Part shown: in pieces, positions 59,352 through 64,000 of the stretch
Layout: every line of letters starts with the position of its first letter
How positions within the stretch are numbered: position 1 is the stretch's first letter
Assembly: GCA_016758905.1 (NCBI GenBank)
Contig: JAEPQZ010000005.1
Location: 310,001-374,000 of the forward strand
DNA from: Umbelopsis isabellina
Lineage: Eukaryota; Mucoromycota; Umbelopsidomycetes; Umbelopsidales; Umbelopsidaceae
Direction of reading: 5' to 3'
Length of the DNA: 64,000 bases
Translations under genes and position numbers: made by a program
The notes under the pieces: generated by a model
Told to the model about the DNA's origin: nothing
Database searches by the model: none
Seen by the model: the letters and a program-made list of their open reading frames with translations, nothing else

Positions 59352-59566
59352 TAACTAGGGACCTCAGAGGAGTAAGGGTCCATCCAGTATGAGCCGCGCT
59401 GGCGGACCTTAAATGGGACGGTTCGCTGATCTGACGAGAATTGGCTGGCAACACTGTTTTGAATTGATTCAAAGTCAATGAAAAAGCTAGTGTTTATTAT
59501 TAGATATTCTAAAGTACATATATTAAACAGGGTGGGTATTGTGTTATCGTCGTCCCGCTTCGACAT
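59351..59566 (-). CDS. Possible small ORF bridging GCP4 and MTC1 (unknown)
   Basis: A 71-codon frame (59566-59351) starts within the last exon of GCP4 (stop 59544), in another frame, and ends in TAATG, sharing bases with the MTC1 start codon. The C-terminal half (QFSSDQRTVPFKVRQRGSY, then MDPYSSEVPS) looks protein-like rather than random. A possible small intron (about 59452-59528) would shorten it to about 46 residues while keeping frame. I do not recognise the family. It may be a real small gene, a uORF controlling MTC1, or chance. Confidence 0.35.
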   Translation of the reverse strand: MSKRDDDNTIPTLFNICTLEYLIINTSFFIDFESIQNSVASQFSSDQRTVPFKVRQRGSYWMDPYSSEVPS

Positions 59567-61919
59567 GATGACGGCGAACTGAAAACCACTTATTATAATC
59601 AAGTCGAGCCAGGAACAGATCCAAATGAGCTGGAACTTCTTCAAAATAATCATGCTCGTGAGACATGCCAGCACGAGAAAGAATCTTAAAGTAATAAGCA
59701 GTAGCAGCGGCAAATTCCTGTCAAAGTCGATCAGTCATTGGATACAACGGACTTTGCAAATACAATGTGCCATAATTTACCTGCTCGATGGAGAGAACTT
59801 CATCCACCCACGCTAAAGGATCCTTGTCCATACCAAATCCACGCGTCCATTTAGCAACGATCTCTGCCCCAGTTTGGGCTCGCTTACGACCACTCCAATC
59901 TCCTTTATCGTCGACCTCACATATCACCTGGCAGTACTTTAAACAAACTTCAAGTATGTTTTGCAAGCATCGTGCTGATCCAGGCGGATCCAATAAGCAA
60001 TCTCGAAAAAGTCCATTTACATATGCTTTGTGGGCTCTTTGAATTTGCTCAAAATCCATGATTTGTGCACCTGAGCGCTGATACTTGTTTTCCTCTTCCA
60101 AACTTTCCATCATTTCATTTTCCGTGCTCACCGCATGCTTTTCTAGAGATGGTCGGATGCTTTCGATAAAAGACGCATAAGACGGATTTATAACATCGTT
60201 CTAGAAAGTTGAAAGGGTCAGCGCAAGGGAGCTTCATTATAATAGTATTTAGTAGCAGTGCATTAATACCTGGACATGGTACCATAAAGCATCGATCCAA
60301 AACAACATCTTTGATCGGACGCGCCATACGAGGCGTTCCCGTTGTTTCATGCTCTCTTGCGAGTATGATCCCTCTTGGTATGTTTCCGAGAAGCCCTTTT
60401 CGGATCTAATTCCTGACCATCCGCCACGTAGCACGACCCATAATGAGTTGAGTTTACTTTGTACTTTCTTCAAGCTGATCAGGAACTCCCATAAAAAGTT
60501 GTAGCATTGCATATCGTCTGAGGTCAAAAACAGGTTCAATGGCCATCGGTAATGATAATCGAGTAGTACAGGCGCGGTGTCATTGAGCAGAAATGATGGA
60601 AAAGAATATACTGGATCGTAGCCTCTATATGAGCGAATAGAATATTTGGACAGTTCTGGCCAATCCTCACATAAACAGCCAATCTGGGCCCTTTGTATTA
60701 AAGTATCCATCTGACGCCTTCCATATCGTACTGGAGGTCGTCGTTCCGGATTGTTACTGTCAGGCTCAATGTGCGGTCCAGCTAATCGATCACCTTCTTC
60801 AATTAAATTGCGTGCAAAGTCTCCTTGTCCGAGCAGATAAAAGTCTTTAAATGACTTCAAATAGCGCAAAATATCATGCTCTCCAACCAAAACTTGATGA
60901 AATATCCATTCCGAAGTCGACCTTCGAATGGTATTTACAATGTTCTGTAGCTGTAAAACCTTGATGGCCGAAGTCGTATGTTTCTCGCGTCCGCTTGCGC
61001 TACTCAATTGAAGAAGCAACTCAAGGTGGTGATCTATCATATTCTTAGGCAAACTATTGATCTGGGCACTGGAATTATCTCGCACAGTCTTTACAATTTC
61101 GCCCACAAAGAGAATGGATTCTGCCAGATCAAGAGGTATATGAGACGGAATAAGCTTCTCCTCTAAGCAATGATCGAATTGCCCTGTTGAATTCGTGGTG
61201 AAATGATCGTTTCCAGTTGCTGTTGACGGCATGGGAGGTGACAAGGAGGCATTTGATGTCGAAGGAGATGGTAGTGGTTGTCGTGGCGTAATGAAAAACT
61301 CTTGCCATGGATCAGACAGATGTCCATAGATCATCCAAGATGTTATCTGTTTGTACATAACGATATGCAATTGATGTAAAATATCGTTCAATATATCTCG
61401 CAAATCAACAACTCCAGTGTACGATTTCTTCACAATCAAGTTCAGCAAGCGGCATCCATGCCATTGTACTGGGTGCTCTTCAATCTCAGCAATAAGCTTT
61501 TTCAAAGCAGGCAGGACAGTAAACCATTTTGAAAAAGTTGATGCAATATAGATGATGGGAACCGCACCATTCAAATGATCTTGCTTTTCCAAAATGCGTT
61601 TTTCGCAATCTATGATGGCTTCGCGATATTGTTTCAGCACTGAGTTCAAGGCAACCGCCAAGGCTTGTACATAAGAGCCGTGCGGTGTGTTAGCTTCGAT
61701 AGCGTTGCACGTTGCAGTGTTTCGAATGGAGCGAACAAAGCTGTCTATTTGAGAATACAGCCAACCCAAGTGTGCCAGGCGATTTAGGGCTGCTCTTTCT
61801 GCATCGTGAAGTAACGGGAAATCAGCAGCAATTGCAAATGTATTTGTATGTTCAGCAGGGCTAGGTGTGAAGACGTCGCCGGGATATCCTGAAAGTACTA
61901 GCAGTAGTTCATGGAGCAT
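59544..61919 (-). CDS. Gamma-tubulin complex component 4 (GCP4, Spc97/Spc98 family)
   Basis: Three exons (61919-60270, 60200-59781, 59717-59544) give 747 residues. The N-terminus MLHELLLVLSGYPGDVF is almost the GCP4 consensus. GRIP1-type sequence follows: LNRLAHLGWLYSQIDSF, then LKKLIAEIEEHPVQWHG and LRDILNDILHQLHIVMYKQITSWMIYG. The GRIP2 part has YRWPLNLFLTSDDMQCYNFLWEFLISLKKVQSKLN in shorter stretches, and the C-terminus DLFLARLDYNKWF corresponds to the LLLRLDFNRYY end of human GCP4. It is part of the gamma-tubulin ring complex that nucleates microtubules at spindle poles. Fungi such as S. cerevisiae lack GCP4, whereas this one keeps it. Confidence 0.9.
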
Positions 61920-62352
61920 GACTTGGAGTAGTCCTGACAGTTGGCTTAAAACGTCAACGGAAAAGAAAAAGTTTCTATAGAATCAGTCGCCAGAAAACTG
62001 GTGTCTAGCACTTTTCCCAACTTTTTCATTCCAGCGCGTCGCGAAATTGTAGATTTGCCTAAATGCTGAAAAAATCATGTGACCAAATCCATTGTATTAA
62101 ATCACCAGGCTCAAGATCAACGTGTGTATTTGACTATGAGTCAATCTCAAAGTCGGGTTGCATAGGGATAATCATACATGTTCAATCACTTTCAGCAACC
62201 GTTTTGGAATCATGATCCTTCGATCCCATTGTATATCACTTTTAAACTCTATCATCCTACGAAAAATTGTATCTTTTATCACATCGACATATTTGCAGGC
62301 ACTACTCGTAGCTCAGCATATTTAATGTATACATGAGAAACTGTCATAAGCT
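61920..62352. promoter_or_regulatory. Upstream region of GCP4 and 3' flank of the zeta GST
   Basis: 433 bp between the GCP4 start and the stop of the zeta-GST gene (both minus strand). AT-rich; no ORF or RNA gene seen. Confidence 0.45.
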
Positions 62353-63292
62353 TTAGATATCCTTCATAGTTTTGCCTCTGAGCTCAGGTAAAGTATCGCT
62401 TTGGGCATGAGCGTGTGCAGCTTGGAATGGCTCCAATTTGTCAAGGTTGTCCAGAATACGTGTGATGGTTGGGCATTTGGACATATCGACCTTGTACCTA
62501 TAGGCGTTGTATGCAATCGGGTATAAACTACAATCGGCTAATGTGACCTGATCCCCCACACAATAGGTTCCAGCCGTCTTTGCCAAATGTTTTTCCAGAG
62601 CTATTGATAAAAGACACGTGTTAGATTTTGTAAGCAGGGTTCTGTGTACATGCGCGTCGTCATACCATCACATCCGTTGGTTAGCCAATAGTTTGCCCAT
62701 TCGACACGCTTATCTTTGTCAGATGAAATGTATGCTTGTACTTTGGTGTTTTGAATCGGTTGCATATCGCAAGCAATTTCATTGATAATGGATCGGACCT
62801 GAGGACATTATTACGTCAATGACTAGCCCTGTTATTTTTTGATCTTTCCACGAACTTACCACGCAGCGCTGAAGAACATCCTTGGGCATCAATGGCTTGT
62901 CTGTATAAAGGTTGTATGCTATTAATAATTGTATACGATTTATCTTATTACGGAGATCAAACAACATGCCTGGATGGGTTTCCTCGAGGTATTCCATTAT
63001 AGCCGTGCTTTGAACAAGATTGGTGCCGTCAGGCAAAGAAAGAACTGGGACTACCTTGAATGTATTTCGTTGTGCGTGCTCTTCGCTCGATTGCTCGCCT
63101 TTAACGAGATTGATAGGAATATACTCGTACTCGATGCCCTTCCACGCCAATGCTATGCGAACACGCCAAGTAGCAGATGAACGAAAATAACCGTAAAGTT
63201 TAGGTTTCTTTGTTTTGAATGGTAAGTAAGTTATTATCAGTTTGCTGTAACTTTACTTGTGGGTTATACGTTACCTGCTCAGTTGTAGACAT
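62353..63292 (-). CDS. Maleylacetoacetate isomerase (zeta-class glutathione transferase)
   Basis: Five exons (63292-63275, 63207-62970, 62900-62860, 62798-62666, 62600-62353) give 225 residues, the normal length of GSTZ1. [21 protein letters not shown] carries the SSxxWRVRIAL catalytic signature; [26 protein letters not shown] and the C-terminal [16 protein letters not shown] also match. The enzyme isomerises maleylacetoacetate to fumarylacetoacetate with glutathione, the penultimate step of tyrosine/phenylalanine breakdown. The intron at 62901-62969 is 69 nt, starts with GC instead of GT and has no in-frame stop: its retention adds 23 residues. Splicing it gives the normal [10 protein letters not shown] sequence. 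Confidence 0.92.
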
Positions 63293-63761
63293 GTTTACAA
63301 GGAAGAAGTAGAAAGTTGAGCCGTAATTCCCACAATTTCCAACTACGAATTTTGTATTTTACAAAAGTAGTCACACGGTGGCAAGCACATTCAGGGTTCG
63401 TATGCAAGCAAGCCAAAATGGCTTACCGACTCTAGCGCGTTACGAAGATGTAGACAAATACGCACATAATTATCAGTGATGGAGAGGTATATATTTTATA
63501 TATTGTAGCTCCAAAAAAAATATGACAAAAGAGTTGCAGGACCAAGTCTGTCAACTCCCAATAGTAGTAAGAGAAATGCATTGACAGGTAAAAAGATACA
63601 AAAAGTGAAAAATAATTGACATACGGTCCCAAAATTCATGGATAGTGTAAAGCAAAGGGAGTTGGCAGAGTAAAAAAAAAATTGTACAATATGTGGTCGA
63701 GCGTTTTTTATGCGCAAGAAAGAGTATAAACATGACTGAATAAACAAATGAGGCTCGGCGT
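63293..63761. other. Spacer upstream of the zeta GST
   Basis: 469 bp that holds the zeta-GST promoter and the 3' UTR of the right-edge gene. AT-rich with several A/T runs; no ORF of note. Confidence 0.45.
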
Positions 63762-64000
63762 TTAGGCCAACCCACCAACTGCACGAGAATGATAAGTAGA
63801 AGTCATTGAGTTCTGTCTCTCCAGCTCCTGATGATTCTCCCATTCTTGTTCAATTTCCATGTCGGCTTCAGTCAGGGCGGAACCAAGGACGTTGCGAACT
63901 TGGTCAGCAAGGTACCAAGTGGCAGGTTTATCATATCCCCACTGCCCGGACGATTTGAGACTTCTTGAGCTTTGAGCACGAGTAAAGAAAGGCATCGGTG
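63762..64000 (-). CDS. C-terminal end of an unrecognised protein, 5' end outside window
   Basis: Open to the window edge on the minus strand and ending with a stop at 63762. The visible 78-80 residues include SSGQWGYDKPATWYLADQV and TEADMEIEQEWENHQELER, hydrophilic and without a recognisable domain. An ATG at 63995 could be an internal Met. I do not recognise the family; a C-terminal cytosolic tail of a larger protein is possible. Confidence 0.5.
   Translation of the reverse strand, partial: PMPFFTRAQSSRSLKSSGQWGYDKPATWYLADQVRNVLGSALTEADMEIEQEWENHQELERQNSMTSTYHSRAVGGLA

Overview
The window is nuclear DNA of a filamentous fungus. It carries about 23 protein genes in 64 kb on both strands, almost all split by short GT-AG introns of roughly 55-110 nt, with very short spacers between genes. 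The gene set includes a two-finger CreA/Mig1-type repressor, a chitin deacetylase, a Mid1 calcium-channel subunit, an ATO acetate transporter, fungal-type complex I and gamma-tubulin complex subunits and a fungal tetraspanin. FYR-domain (TBRG1-like) and RNF5/RNF185-like proteins are kept, and these are absent from Saccharomyces-type yeasts. Intron density and intron size suggest an early-diverging, Mucoromycota-like fungus; this placement is inference, since no rRNA or marker gene is present.

Layout, left to right. 0-16 kb: 3' part of a FYR-domain nuclear protein; a 3,084-residue Fmp27/BLTP2 (Hobbit/SABRE) lipid-transfer protein on the minus strand; divergent from it a Pus3/Deg1 tRNA pseudouridine synthase; then Mid1. 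16-22 kb: tail-anchored cytochrome b5, a small secreted chitin deacetylase and a DMT-family transporter. 21.9-26 kb: a gene-poor stretch with a decayed ORF between two diverged direct repeats, then a long GC-box-rich upstream region of the CreA-like gene. 27-36.5 kb: M14 carboxypeptidase zymogen, PX-domain protein, UspA-domain protein, Rtf2, Aly/REF-type RNA export adaptor and an RNF5/RNF185-like ER ubiquitin ligase. 36.8-42 kb: two tandem HSL-type alpha/beta hydrolases, a tetraspanin and a complex I subunit of NDUFA7 type. 42-56.8 kb: coiled-coil/SH3/SH3/RhoGEF/PH protein, acetyl-CoA synthetase, nucleoside hydrolase, Kre33/NAT10 RNA acetyltransferase and ATO acetate transporter. 58-64 kb: Mtc1, gamma-tubulin complex component 4, maleylacetoacetate isomerase (zeta GST) and the end of an unrecognised gene.

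Most genes are unlinked housekeeping functions. The one functional theme I can argue for is acetate/acetyl-CoA: importer (ATO), activating enzyme (ACS) and an acetyl-CoA-consuming RNA acetyltransferase (Kre33) lie within 10 kb, and a carbon-catabolite repressor gene lies 21 kb away. The most unusual signals are two GC-AG introns, a 10-nt micro-exon that carries a haem-ligand histidine, an 8-nt micro-exon in the chitin deacetylase, a small ORF whose ends overlap two neighbouring genes, and the repeat-bounded decayed nuclease-like ORF. I found no tRNA, rRNA, CRISPR array or intact mobile element.
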